From assembly GCA_003576845.1 (NCBI GenBank), contig QEVJ01000043.1, forward strand, positions 1 to 41,262: a stretch of DNA of 41,262 nucleotides, read 5' to 3'. This document shows, piece by piece, positions 24,501 to 31,544 of this stretch; within the stretch, counting starts at the first letter, position 1; every line of letters begins with the position of its first letter. This DNA is from Planctomycetota bacterium. GTDB lineage: Bacteria; Planctomycetota; Planctomycetia; Pirellulales; PLA5. The notes beneath the pieces are model-generated. The model made no database searches. It saw only the letters and a program-made list of their open reading frames with translations, and was not told where the DNA came from. The position numbers and the translations under genes were made by a program.

Positions 24501-27167
24501 GCCCGTCGCCTGGCCCCAAAGGTCGGCGGGGTCCATGACGATGGACATCGTGGGCAGCGACAACAGCGACTGGCGGATGCCGAAGTCGTTGTTGGCGGGG
24601 TTGTTGTCGTCCCACTGCGAAACGACGTTAGGGTCCATCGTAAAATCGCCGCCGGCGCTGGCTTGCCACACGGCCGGATAAAAGCGCGGCACGAGCGTCG
24701 GAACGTCGCCTTGCGAATAGCCGACGCTGTCGAGGAACGTGCGTTTTGCGCCGTCATTGGGCGGCACGTCGTCGAGATACAGGCGGATCACGCCGGAGGC
24801 GTCGGCGACGGCCTGGCCCACGAAACCGTTGTAGAGGATGCGATTGCCGGACACCTGGCCGGTGAAGTAGGCATTGTCGGACGTGAAGAGCGTCAGGGCA
24901 TCGGGGGCGAGGCCGGCGCGGACGTTCCAGACGTTCGCGCCGTCGCCGTCCCAGAAGTTGACGAACGTGTTGTACGTTTCCCCCGGCGTCAGGCCCGACA
25001 TGGCGACGGTAATCATCGGCACGCCTTCGGCGGTGGTGGCGGCGGCCGATTCCCAGGCAGTGACGAACGTGCCGAACGCCGTCGCGCCGCCGGTCGCCTG
25101 GCGGGGAACCCATTGCGTCGAAGACGTGCCGTTGATCGTCGGGAATGCCCAATCGGTCGTGCCGCTGAGCGTGCCGACGGTGTTGGCGTTCGAGATTTCG
25201 ACGTATTGGACGCCGATCTCGCCCTGGCGAACCACGTGGTCGAGGAAGATGTACGTCTGGGTATCGACGTCGGTGGGGCGGAAGCCGTCTTTGTAGGCCG
25301 CGGCGCGAAGCGTGGTGGTCGTGTCGATATGGACCGGCCCGGTGTACAACACGGCGGCGGAATTCGTCGCCACCGGCTCGCTGCCGTCGAGCGTGTAGTA
25401 AATGGTCGCGTCTGCGGTCGCCGTGGCGATCGTCACGTCGAACGGCGCTTCGTAGAATCCGCGGTCGTGGCTGAACGTCGTGTCCTCGACGAAACCGAAC
25501 AAGCCCTCGCCGTTGGGTCCGCCGGGCGTGGCTGTCTCGAAGTATTGGCCGACGCCGCTGCCGCCGAGATTGGTCGCCGTCAACTCGGGCAAGATCAGAA
25601 AATCGTCGTCGTTCGGCGAGGAGTTCAAGCCGTGAAACGCGAGCACGTTCGTCTGCCCCGCGACGAGCAGATTGCGGTGGGCGGAGAGGTCGATTGTTTC
25701 GAACGTGGTGGTGTCGGTGACGCTCCGCTCGGCGGTGGCCGCCGCGTCGAAGGCCGGCGGAACGTTCGCCGCCGTGGGCGCGTTGCGGCGGGTGACTTCC
25801 TGGCCGTTGAGATAAGCGACGAAGCCGGCGTCGTACTTCATCCGCAAGGCGAGCGAGTTGTACGATGCCCCGTCCGGCACGTCGAACGGCACGCGGACGT
25901 AGGCCGAGGCATTCACGAGGGCCATCTGCGTGCGGACGTCGGTGGCGACGAGACCGCCGATGCCCGGGAGTTCGACGCGGAGGGCGTTGAGAAACACGCC
26001 GTGCGAAGTGCCGCCGTTGCGGACGCCGCGGAGGATCAATTCCCCGGTGGGCGATGCCACAAGGTCGGCGGTCATCGTGTCCTCGCCGTCGGTCGTGGGC
26101 GGATCGACGCCGTCGAACGTGTAACCTTGCTCGATCCAGACGGGAGAGCCGCTGGCGATTTCGGTCCAGTCGGAGACGCGCGTGCCATTGCTGCTGTCGT
26201 CGAAGGACCAGAGCGTGACGCGATAGGGCATGTTCGGCGCGAGGCCCTGGAGGCGGACCTGAAGCTCTGCGCCGTCGAACGTGCCGTTGGCGAAAATAAA
26301 GTCGTCGTAGATTTGGCCCGTCGTGAGCGCGCCGCCATTTACGGGCGTCGTGCGGTCGCGATCGTCGAGCGTCGCACCGCCGGCGACGGAAAGGTTGACG
26401 GTGATGCCGTTGAACGACGTGCCGTTCTGGTTGATCGTCATGCCGGTGAAACCGGGCTGCGTGTCGGCGGCGCCGTCGGTCGACGTTCGGGCATTGAAGT
26501 CGAGCGCGAGGACGGCCGCGCCGCCGCCGGGAGCGTAGCCGACGCCGGTCGGGCCGGTCGACCACGAGCCGTCGGGCGCGAACTCCGGCGCGGTCCAGGT
26601 CTGGCCGAGATTGCCGCTTGCCGGAACGAGCACCTGGGCGTTCGCGCCGGGGGCAATGAGCGTCGCAGCCTGGCCGATGCCGTAGGAGACGTCCTCGAAT
26701 TGCCGCGGGTAGCTCTCTTCGTTCGGCCCGAAGCTGGAGACGACGGTTGCGGCGTCCGGTTCGACGAGGGCGATGTATTCGCCGGTGCGTGCAAGCTCGA
26801 AGTTGGTGTGCAATTCGACCGACGCATCGGGGCAGTCAACGCCGGGAACATCGCAACCGGACGCAAACACGACGAGAAACCCGCCGGCCGGCAGGTTGAC
26901 GCTCGGAAACGTCCATTTGGCAAGGTTGTCGGGATCGTCGGTCAAATGCCAACCGGCGAGGTCGATGGCTTCGTCGCCCGAGTTGAAGATTTCGATCCAG
27001 TCGCGAAACGCGCCGGTCGAATCGGCGAGCGTCGAGTCGTTGCTGGCCATGAACTCGCCGATTACGGGCGCGGCGGCGAGCATTTGGCGAGCTTCGAGCG
27101 TCTCCGGCGAAAGGACGCAGCGGCGGGCGCGAACCGGAACACGACGGGGGAGAATTCGGCTGAGCAT
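21531..27167 (-). CDS. Giant secreted CotH-kinase/lamin-tail/dockerin protein
   Basis: A 1,878-residue modular protein. The N-terminus has a basic lead and an LEPR-XLL-like motif (LEARQMLAA, about 23-31), the planctomycete export/sorting signature. It continues with a lamin-tail domain (about 35-130), a duplicated beta-sandwich module containing 'DAGFVAYLNGQEVTRRNAP' (about 421-515) and its copy (about 1417-1520), chitobiase-C-like domains with 'YYTLDGSEP' (about 580) and 'YYTTDGSDP' (about 1322), a CotH kinase-like domain (about 870-1210, with 'YVHLYINGLYWGLYNPAERP' and FFVWDQE), a second lamin-tail domain (about 1577-1655) and a type I dockerin (about 1745-1799, two calcium loops such as DANGDGTVD). 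The start ATG at 27167 has GGAAGGA upstream. It probably acts at the cell surface; the CotH fold in spore-formers phosphorylates secreted proteins, but activity here is unproven. Confidence 0.92.
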   Translation of the reverse strand: MLSRILPRRVPVRARRCVLSPETLEARQMLAAAPVIGEFMASNDSTLADSTGAFRDWIEIFNSGDEAIDLAGWHLTDDPDNLAKWTFPSVNLPAGGFLVVFASGCDVPGVDCPDASVELHTNFELARTGEYIALVEPDAATVVSSFGPNEESYPRQFEDVSYGIGQAATLIAPGANAQVLVPASGNLGQTWTAPEFAPDGSWSTGPTGVGYAPGGGAAVLALDFNARTSTDGAADTQPGFTGMTINQNGTSFNGITVNLSVAGGATLDDRDRTTPVNGGALTTGQIYDDFIFANGTFDGAELQVRLQGLAPNMPYRVTLWSFDDSSNGTRVSDWTEIASGSPVWIEQGYTFDGVDPPTTDGEDTMTADLVASPTGELILRGVRNGGTSHGVFLNALRVELPGIGGLVATDVRTQMALVNASAYVRVPFDVPDGASYNSLALRMKYDAGFVAYLNGQEVTRRNAPTAANVPPAFDAAATAERSVTDTTTFETIDLSAHRNLLVAGQTNVLAFHGLNSSPNDDDFLILPELTATNLGGSGVGQYFETATPGGPNGEGLFGFVEDTTFSHDRGFYEAPFDVTIATATADATIYYTLDGSEPVATNSAAVLYTGPVHIDTTTTLRAAAYKDGFRPTDVDTQTYIFLDHVVRQGEIGVQYVEISNANTVGTLSGTTDWAFPTINGTSSTQWVPRQATGGATAFGTFVTAWESAAATTAEGVPMITVAMSGLTPGETYNTFVNFWDGDGANVWNVRAGLAPDALTLFTSDNAYFTGQVSGNRILYNGFVGQAVADASGVIRLYLDDVPPNDGAKRTFLDSVGYSQGDVPTLVPRFYPAVWQASAGGDFTMDPNVVSQWDDNNPANNDFGIRQSLLSLPTMSIVMDPADLWGQATGIYPNATSTGTAWRRQASIEYYDPNSGDQFQYNAGVQMHGGASRDNVRQKKHSFRLIFNDQFDGPNTLPFPLFGDEATDNINTVVLRAFFTDSFATRTQTGRYSPLDSMYLRDVWMRETQIAMGHQSAHNNYVHLYINGLYWGLYNPAERPDEAFQAEYYGGDREDYDIIKDFNELFAGNRTAWDQMFALANQLTGPNPDAIYEQLRGNNPDGTRNPAYPVLLDMDNFADYMLLHLYAGAEDWPHHNWYAARNRTDASTGFKFFVWDQEIVLDGRYRDRTDAANANSPAELFSELRNSPAFRSHFADRVQKHMFNGGALSTEANQGLWMEWADRIEAAIVAESARWGDAREGESIVVDSGDPAVIVPTMTVNHWRAERDNVRDNYFPQSHTLTIDRLIADGLYPTIAAPEYSDHGGSVPLGYLLTMSDPNGQAGNVIYYTTDGSDPRGTTSTVATPLVQESAAKRVLVPTAGNGGNLLADSWKGAPAGEPFNDSAWIAGTGGLGYDEEATYGPYISPSLDLAAPMNNVNTSVFVRIPFNVDSGDLATFEYLSLKVRYDDGFVAYLNGQEIARANAPAGTPAWDALATAEHPDAEAVAFVTFDVSAFLSALQPGANVLALHGLNLAITSTDFLLSAELAAGDIPDAAISPTALPYTGPVPLTTSATVKARVFSAGQWSALSDAFFTVQSPLRIGEIHYNPAPRTQAEIDAGVLDADDLEFLELVNTSNSYTIDLDGVRVSDGVEFTFAGGTLGPGERIVVVQNAAAFAVRYPDVTNIAGQYGGTGENYRLSNGGEQITLLDAGGGVIQSFAYDDAWHPTTDGQGPSLVVLNELALAELWNNSSNWRPSYAQHGSPGESDIVVGDFTGDLRVDLIDMVILRFNLGATGATLEQGDANGDGTVDYADFALLVKNYGFTTAPPQPPSAPAGAIVVRTALRAEPIRAEAAASRRTRTIHRAAVDVALTPDALQTASSAGDDLATTTRLRARRRSR

Positions 27168-27300
27168 GGGTCCTTCCCAAAAAAACGGTCGCAAGGCGAG
27201 TTGTGCGCAGCCGCACGATAAGCGACGCCGCAATCGATCGTGCGTCGCTCTTCTTTGCGGGCCGCGTTTCCCTGATTTCTGGCTTGACGGCGTTCGGTAC

Positions 27301-27336
27301 AAAAAAAGACGCGCCGCGAAGGTTCGGCGGCGCGTC
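27301..27336 (-). terminator. Intrinsic terminator between the PEP-CTERM and CotH genes
   Basis: On the minus strand GACGCGCCGCCG pairs with CGCGGCGCGTC across a six-nt loop and is followed by seven T residues (27307 to 27301). It lies about 95 nt downstream of the PEP-CTERM gene and 134 nt upstream of the CotH gene start, so it separates the two transcripts. Confidence 0.92.
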
Positions 27337-27431
27337 AGGCGCTGGCGGTATTGATGCGACGGATCGGAGTCGCCGGTGATCTATGCATCGATTCGCAGGA
27401 CGGACGTGGGGCGCGCAGCGCGACGATGACG

Positions 27432-28124
27432 TTACGGTGCCTGCGCGAAGCGGCGCCGGAATCGACGATATTGCGTAAGTCCCAGGCAGCCCGCACCGAC
27501 GAACAAAAGCACGACCGTCGAAGGCTCCGGGATATAGGTGAGCCGAACGGCGTTGAGCCGCGAGCGGTCGAACGTACTGCCGTCGCGGACGAACACGTCG
27601 TAGGCGGATGCGCCGTCGCTGGCGAACATGAAGGAAATGGCGGGGTTGACGGGATCGTTCAGAACCGAAGTGCTGACGATGGTTTCGGCGCCGTTGGTCC
27701 GGTAGCCGACGATCTGCGGGTCGAGGCCGGTGGGAACGAGCGAGTCGTAAGTCCAAAGGTCGACCTGCCACATCCCGGCTTGGAGCGAGCCGGCCGCCCC
27801 GAAGAACAAGATCACGGCCTGATTGGCGCCGTCGTCGAAGATGAAGTCGCCGGTGAGGGCGTTGGGGTTGGGCAAGCCGCTGGCGACGCGAATCCGCGAG
27901 CCGTCCACGCTGCCCACGCTAAACGTGATGCCGTCGATGGTCACGCCGCTGCCATTTCCGGCGGTGGCGTCGAGCGACGTCCAGCCCGGCTCCGTCGCCA
28001 AGGGCGCCGTCGTCGTCGCGTTGACGGTCGTTGAGTCGATGTCGATCTGATAGATCGGGGCGGCAACCGACCGCGAAGCGAAAGCCGCCAGACACAAAGC
28101 GAGGTACATCGAGATGCGGATCAT
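27432..28124 (-). CDS. PEP-CTERM sorted exported protein
   Basis: A 230-residue exported protein. It has a cleavable signal peptide (MIRISMYLALCLAAFASRSVAA) and a C-terminal sorting signal: YIPEPSTVVLLF at about 198-209, a hydrophobic helix, and a basic end (YRRFRRR). This is the PEP-CTERM signal handled by exosortase, which is not encoded in the window. The middle (about 25-195) is Gly/Ser/Thr/Asp-rich beta-type sequence with no recognised catalytic motif. GAGAG lies six nt upstream of the ATG. It ends before an intrinsic terminator and is divergent from the tro operon. Likely a surface or matrix protein; precise role unknown. Confidence 0.92.
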   Translation of the reverse strand: MIRISMYLALCLAAFASRSVAAPIYQIDIDSTTVNATTTAPLATEPGWTSLDATAGNGSGVTIDGITFSVGSVDGSRIRVASGLPNPNALTGDFIFDDGANQAVILFFGAAGSLQAGMWQVDLWTYDSLVPTGLDPQIVGYRTNGAETIVSTSVLNDPVNPAISFMFASDGASAYDVFVRDGSTFDRSRLNAVRLTYIPEPSTVVLLFVGAGCLGLTQYRRFRRRFAQAP

Positions 28125-28301
28125 TAGGCTCTCGCAACAAAAAATGGGATGCTTCGGCGCGATTCAGAGTGCAAGTCCGCCACTTGGGGCAGCGGCGGGG
28201 AAACGGCAAAACGCGTTGCTATTGTGATCGACACGTCCGGCGGAATCAACCTTTTTTTGGGAGGAAGTCGGAACTCGTTGCATTTGTGCGCACTCGATGA
28301 C

Positions 28302-28355
28302 TTGACGAATCGAGAGTCCAGGCTATATTTTGAGTAACCAAAACTTTGTTTTCGG
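28302..28355 (+). promoter_or_regulatory. Candidate tro promoter with operator-like dyad
   Basis: A sigma70-like promoter is visible: TTGACG at 28302-28307, a 16-nt spacer, and TATATT at 28324-28329. Just downstream, where transcription should begin, AAAAC-TTT-GTTTT (28340-28352) is a perfect 13-bp dyad, extended imperfectly by CC and CGG. A dyad overlapping the start site would suit a repressor such as a DtxR/MntR-type protein. No dimensioned consensus for this lineage is available, so the operator is an inference. Confidence 0.5.
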
Positions 28356-28418
28356 ACGATAAAAAACATGTGCCGATCTTCCAACACCCGACCGCAAACC
28401 TCAATCTCGGATCCCGTC

Positions 28419-29363
28419 ATGGTTCCGTCTCCCCGGAAAAAAACGCCCAAGTGGCCGCAACTCTTGGCCGTCTTCGCGCTCGGCGGACTACTCGCGGGTC
28501 TCCCCGGGTGCGCAGGCGTGGACGGCGGTGATGACGGCCGCATACGCGTCGTGGCGACGACCGGCATGGTCGCGGATCTGGTCGAGCGCGTGGGCGGCGG
28601 GCACGTCCTCGTCGAGCAGCTTATGGCCGCCGGCATCGACCCGCATCAATACAAAGCGGTGCCCGACGACGTAATCGCCTGCGAGCGGGCGGACCTGATT
28701 TTCTATAGCGGGCTGCACTTGGAAGGAAAGTTGGCCGATCTGTTCGAGAAGCTCGCGGCCAAGAAACCGACGTACGCCGTGACGAGCAAACTGCCCGAAG
28801 CGTCGTTGCTCCACAGCGGCGGGGCGCACGATCCGCACGTCTGGTTCGACGTGTCCTTGTGGCGGCAGACGATCGCGGTGGTCCGCGACGCGCTCATTGA
28901 GTTCGACGCGGAGCACGCCGAAGAATACCGCAAAAGCGCCGCGGCATACGAAGCCGAACTCGACAAGTTGCACCAAGAGTGCAAAACTGCGCTGGCCCAA
29001 GTGCCCAAAGAACAGCGGGTGATGGTGACGGCGCACGATGCGTTTCAGTATTTCGGCCGGGCATACGACGTTGAGGTTCACGGCATCCAAGGCATCAGCA
29101 CGGAGAGCGAAGCCAGCGTGAGCGAGGTGAACGCGCTCGTGGAGATGCTCGTGTCGCGGAAGATCAAGGCCGTGTTCGTGGAAACGAGCGTCAGCGAGCG
29201 GAACATCCGGAGCCTGCTCGAAGGGTGCAAGGCACAGGGGCACGAGGTCCGCATCGGCGGCGAGTTGTTCTCCGACGCGATGGGCGAGAAGGGCAAACCG
29301 GAAGGCACGTACCCCGGCATGGTGCGGCATAATGTGAAGACGATCGTAGAAGCGCTCAAATAG
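28419..29363 (+). CDS. troA: TroA-like Mn/Zn ABC transporter binding protein
   Basis: A 314-residue metal-binding lipoprotein of the cluster 9 (TroA/ZnuA/MntA) family that delivers Mn2+ or Zn2+ to the ABC permease. The N-terminus has a basic lead, a hydrophobic segment and a lipobox-like LPGC. Ligand positions match Treponema TroA: His in GIDPHQYKA, His in [10 protein letters not shown], His in [14 protein letters not shown], and Asp in [11 protein letters not shown]. The end of the protein ([20 protein letters not shown]) is also TroA-like. The third His rather than Glu fits the TroA/Zn-capable class, so metal identity (Mn or Zn) is open. An ATG 51 nt upstream is possible, but the signal sequence fits 28419. 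The stop codon is fused to the start of a heptamer array that fills the gap before the ATPase gene. Confidence 0.93.
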   Translation: MVPSPRKKTPKWPQLLAVFALGGLLAGLPGCAGVDGGDDGRIRVVATTGMVADLVERVGGGHVLVEQLMAAGIDPHQYKAVPDDVIACERADLIFYSGLHLEGKLADLFEKLAAKKPTYAVTSKLPEASLLHSGGAHDPHVWFDVSLWRQTIAVVRDALIEFDAEHAEEYRKSAAAYEAELDKLHQECKTALAQVPKEQRVMVTAHDAFQYFGRAYDVEVHGIQGISTESEASVSEVNALVEMLVSRKIKAVFVETSVSERNIRSLLEGCKAQGHEVRIGGELFSDAMGEKGKPEGTYPGMVRHNVKTIVEALK

Positions 29364-29447
29364 GGGTCAGGTTTCGGGGGTCAGGGGTCAGGAAGAACAC
29401 TTCTCGCGCATGCCCCGACCCCCGACCCCTGAACCCCGACCCCCGAC
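29363..29447. repeat. Inverted heptamer arrays filling the troA-troB gap
   Basis: Words GGGGTCA, GGTTTCG, GGGGTCA, GGGGTCA run from 29363 (the G of the troA stop) to 29390, and words CCCCGAC, CCCCGAC, CCCTGAA, CCCCGAC, CCCCGAC run from 29413 to 29447, two nt before the troB ATG. The sets are complementary in type and could form a GC-rich hairpin of about 85 nt. No other sequence is available for a troB ribosome site. Confidence 0.88.
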
Positions 29448-29448
29448 C

Positions 29449-30207
29449 ATGTCCGTTCTCGACATTCACGACATGACCGTGGCCTACCACCGGCGGCCGG
29501 TGTTGTGGGATGTCGATCTCGTGCTCGAAGAGCCGCGGCTGGTGGGCGTGTTGGGACCGAACGGCGCCGGCAAGAGCACGCTCGTCAAGGCGGTGCTGGG
29601 TCTCGCGCCGATGGCCCACGGAACGGTTCGCGTCTTCGGCGAACCCGTCGAGCGCGTCCGCAAGCGGATCGGTTACGTCCCGCAGCGCGAAAGCGTCGAC
29701 TGGGACTTTCCGGTGAGCGTGCTCGACGTCGTGCTGATGGGCACGTATGGCCGGCTGGGCTGGTGCCGGCGGCCGGGACCGCGCGAGCGGCAGCTTGCCC
29801 GCGAGTGCCTGGCCAAGGTCGGCATGGAAGACTTCGAGCGGCGGCAGATCGGGCAGCTTTCGGGCGGGCAACAGCAGCGGACGTTTCTTGCCCGCGCGCT
29901 CGCGCAGCAGGCCGACTTGTACTTCATGGACGAACCGATGGCCGGCGTCGACGCGGCGACCGAGCACGCGATTTTTACGCTGCTGGGCGAGCTGCGCAAG
30001 GCGGGTAAAACGGTCGTCGTCGTGCATCACGACTTGCGCACCGTCGAGCAGTATTTCGACTACGTCGTGCTGCTCAACATGCGGGTCGTGGCCGCCGGGC
30101 CGACGAACGGAGCGTTCACGGCCGACACATTGCGGCGGACTTACGGCGGGCGGCTGTCGATGCTCGAAGCCGTCGGCGATGCCGTGGAAGCGCGGGAGCG
30201 GGCGTAA
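29449..30207 (+). CDS. troB: Mn/Zn ABC transporter ATP-binding protein
   Basis: A 252-residue ABC ATPase of the cluster 9 metal-uptake group. Motifs are all present: Walker [10 protein letters not shown] (about residues 37-45), Q-loop in VPQRESVDW, signature [15 protein letters not shown] (about 138-152), Walker B LYFMDEP (about 158-164), D-loop, and the H-loop in VVVVHHDL. Translation from 29410 would add 13 residues encoded by the heptamer array ([13 protein letters not shown]), so the ATG at 29449 (MSVLDIHDM) is preferred. It has no Shine-Dalgarno sequence. The stop TAA overlaps the ATG of the next gene (TAATG), so it is tightly coupled to the first permease. Confidence 0.95.
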   Translation: MSVLDIHDMTVAYHRRPVLWDVDLVLEEPRLVGVLGPNGAGKSTLVKAVLGLAPMAHGTVRVFGEPVERVRKRIGYVPQRESVDWDFPVSVLDVVLMGTYGRLGWCRRPGPRERQLARECLAKVGMEDFERRQIGQLSGGQQQRTFLARALAQQADLYFMDEPMAGVDAATEHAIFTLLGELRKAGKTVVVVHHDLRTVEQYFDYVVLLNMRVVAAGPTNGAFTADTLRRTYGGRLSMLEAVGDAVEARERA

Positions 30208-31544
30208 TGAACGCCGGGTGTTTTCTCGTCGCGCAGGCATCGTCGCTCGGCGAGCGCGTCGCGGATCGGTCGTTCGACTTCGTGCAAGCGGCCGCCGAGG
30301 CGCTCGGCGTTCCCTACAACACGCTGCTCGTGCTCGCGACCACGGCGCTGTTGGGCGCGGTGTCCGGCGTCGTGGGATGTTTCGCCGTGTTGCGGCGGCG
30401 GGCACTCGTGGGCGATGCCTTGGCCCACGCCGCGCTGCCCGGGTTGTGTGTGGCGTTTCTGCTGGCCGGCGTGCGGAGCGTGCCGGTCATGCTGCTCGGG
30501 GCACTGGCGTCGGGAGTGGTCGGGATCGGCGCGATCGTCGCCCTGCGCCGCGGGACGCGAATCAAGGAAGACGCCGCCATCGGAATCGTGTTGTCGGTGT
30601 TCTTCGGCGCGGGCATCGTGCTCAGTAGCTGGATCCAGAACAGCACGGCCACCGGCAACAAGGCGGGACTCGACTCGTACATTCTCGGCAAGACGAGCGG
30701 AATTGCGGCCGGCGATCTCGTCGTCGTCGCGGTGGCGTGTCTGGCGTGCATCGCGCTCGTGGCGCTGGCGTTCAAGGAGTTTCGGCTGGTGACGTTCGAC
30801 GCGCCGTTCGCGAGGGCACAGGGCTGGCCGGTCGCGGTGGTCGATTTTGGCCTGCTGGCGATGATTGCGATCGTGGTGGTGATCGGGCTGCCGACGGTGG
30901 GCGTGGTGTTGATGGCGGCGCTATTGATCATTCCCGGCGCGGCGGCGCGATTCTGGACGGAGCGGCTGTGGGCGATGACGTTGCTCGCGGCCGCGTTTGG
31001 GTTGGCGGTCGGCATCGTCGGCGCGGCGGCGAGCTCGCGGGTCGAACGCCTGCCGACCGGACCGATCATCGTGCTCGTCGGCACGCTGTTGTTTCTCATA
31101 TCGGCGACGTCGGCACCGCGGCGCGGGGCGGTGGCGCGGTGGGTGGCGGCAAGGCGGTTTGCGCGGACGATCGCCGTGCATCGGTTGCTGTGCGAGATGT
31201 TCGAGGCGACGACGGAAGTCGCGTCCGATTGGCGGCCGAGCGAACACCGACTCGCGATCGCCGAAGCGCGGCGGCGGGGATACGTGCGACCGGCAGCGGA
31301 TGGTTACGAACTGACCGAAGCGGGCCGCGCAGCCGCGATCGACGCGCTCCGCGACGAACGGCTTTGGCAGGCGGTTCTGGTCGAGTATCCCGAACTGGCC
31401 GTCGGGGCCGCCGATCCGTTTCACGCTTCGGCGAGCGAAGTGTTGCCGCCGGCGATTATCGGCGAACTGACCGAGCGCCTGCGAGCGGCCGGGCGCTGGC
31501 CGGAGGAACTGCGGGCGGTTGCCGCGTCGGGAGGGTCGCCGTGA
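30207..31544 (+). CDS. troC: Metal ABC transporter permease with degenerate DtxR-like tail
   Basis: A 445-residue protein, far longer than the roughly 280-300 residues of a normal cluster 9 permease. Residues 35-305 are the membrane domain, with the family's coupling segment 'RRRALVGDALAHAALPGL' (about 63-80), a run of about eight helices, and 'IGLPTVGVVLMAALLIIPGA'. Residues 315-445 are a soluble extension resembling a DtxR-family repressor: a winged-helix part 'RRRGYVRPAADGYELTEAGR' (about 355-374) and a dimerisation-like part 'DERLWQAVLVEYPELAVG'. The metal ligands are mostly replaced (E384 for His, Q388 for Glu, S410 for the Cys/Glu ligand). The start overlaps the troB stop; the stop overlaps the GTG start of the second permease. 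Confidence 0.9.
   Translation: MNAGCFLVAQASSLGERVADRSFDFVQAAAEALGVPYNTLLVLATTALLGAVSGVVGCFAVLRRRALVGDALAHAALPGLCVAFLLAGVRSVPVMLLGALASGVVGIGAIVALRRGTRIKEDAAIGIVLSVFFGAGIVLSSWIQNSTATGNKAGLDSYILGKTSGIAAGDLVVVAVACLACIALVALAFKEFRLVTFDAPFARAQGWPVAVVDFGLLAMIAIVVVIGLPTVGVVLMAALLIIPGAAARFWTERLWAMTLLAAAFGLAVGIVGAAASSRVERLPTGPIIVLVGTLLFLISATSAPRRGAVARWVAARRFARTIAVHRLLCEMFEATTEVASDWRPSEHRLAIAEARRRGYVRPAADGYELTEAGRAAAIDALRDERLWQAVLVEYPELAVGAADPFHASASEVLPPAIIGELTERLRAAGRWPEELRAVAASGGSP

Noticed and set aside
23568-27221. An open frame of 1,217 codons on the plus strand across the CotH gene
   Set aside because: It mirrors the codon pattern of the real gene and is Val/Arg/Gly/Asp-rich without any motif; the minus-strand frame has lamin-tail, CotH and dockerin domains.
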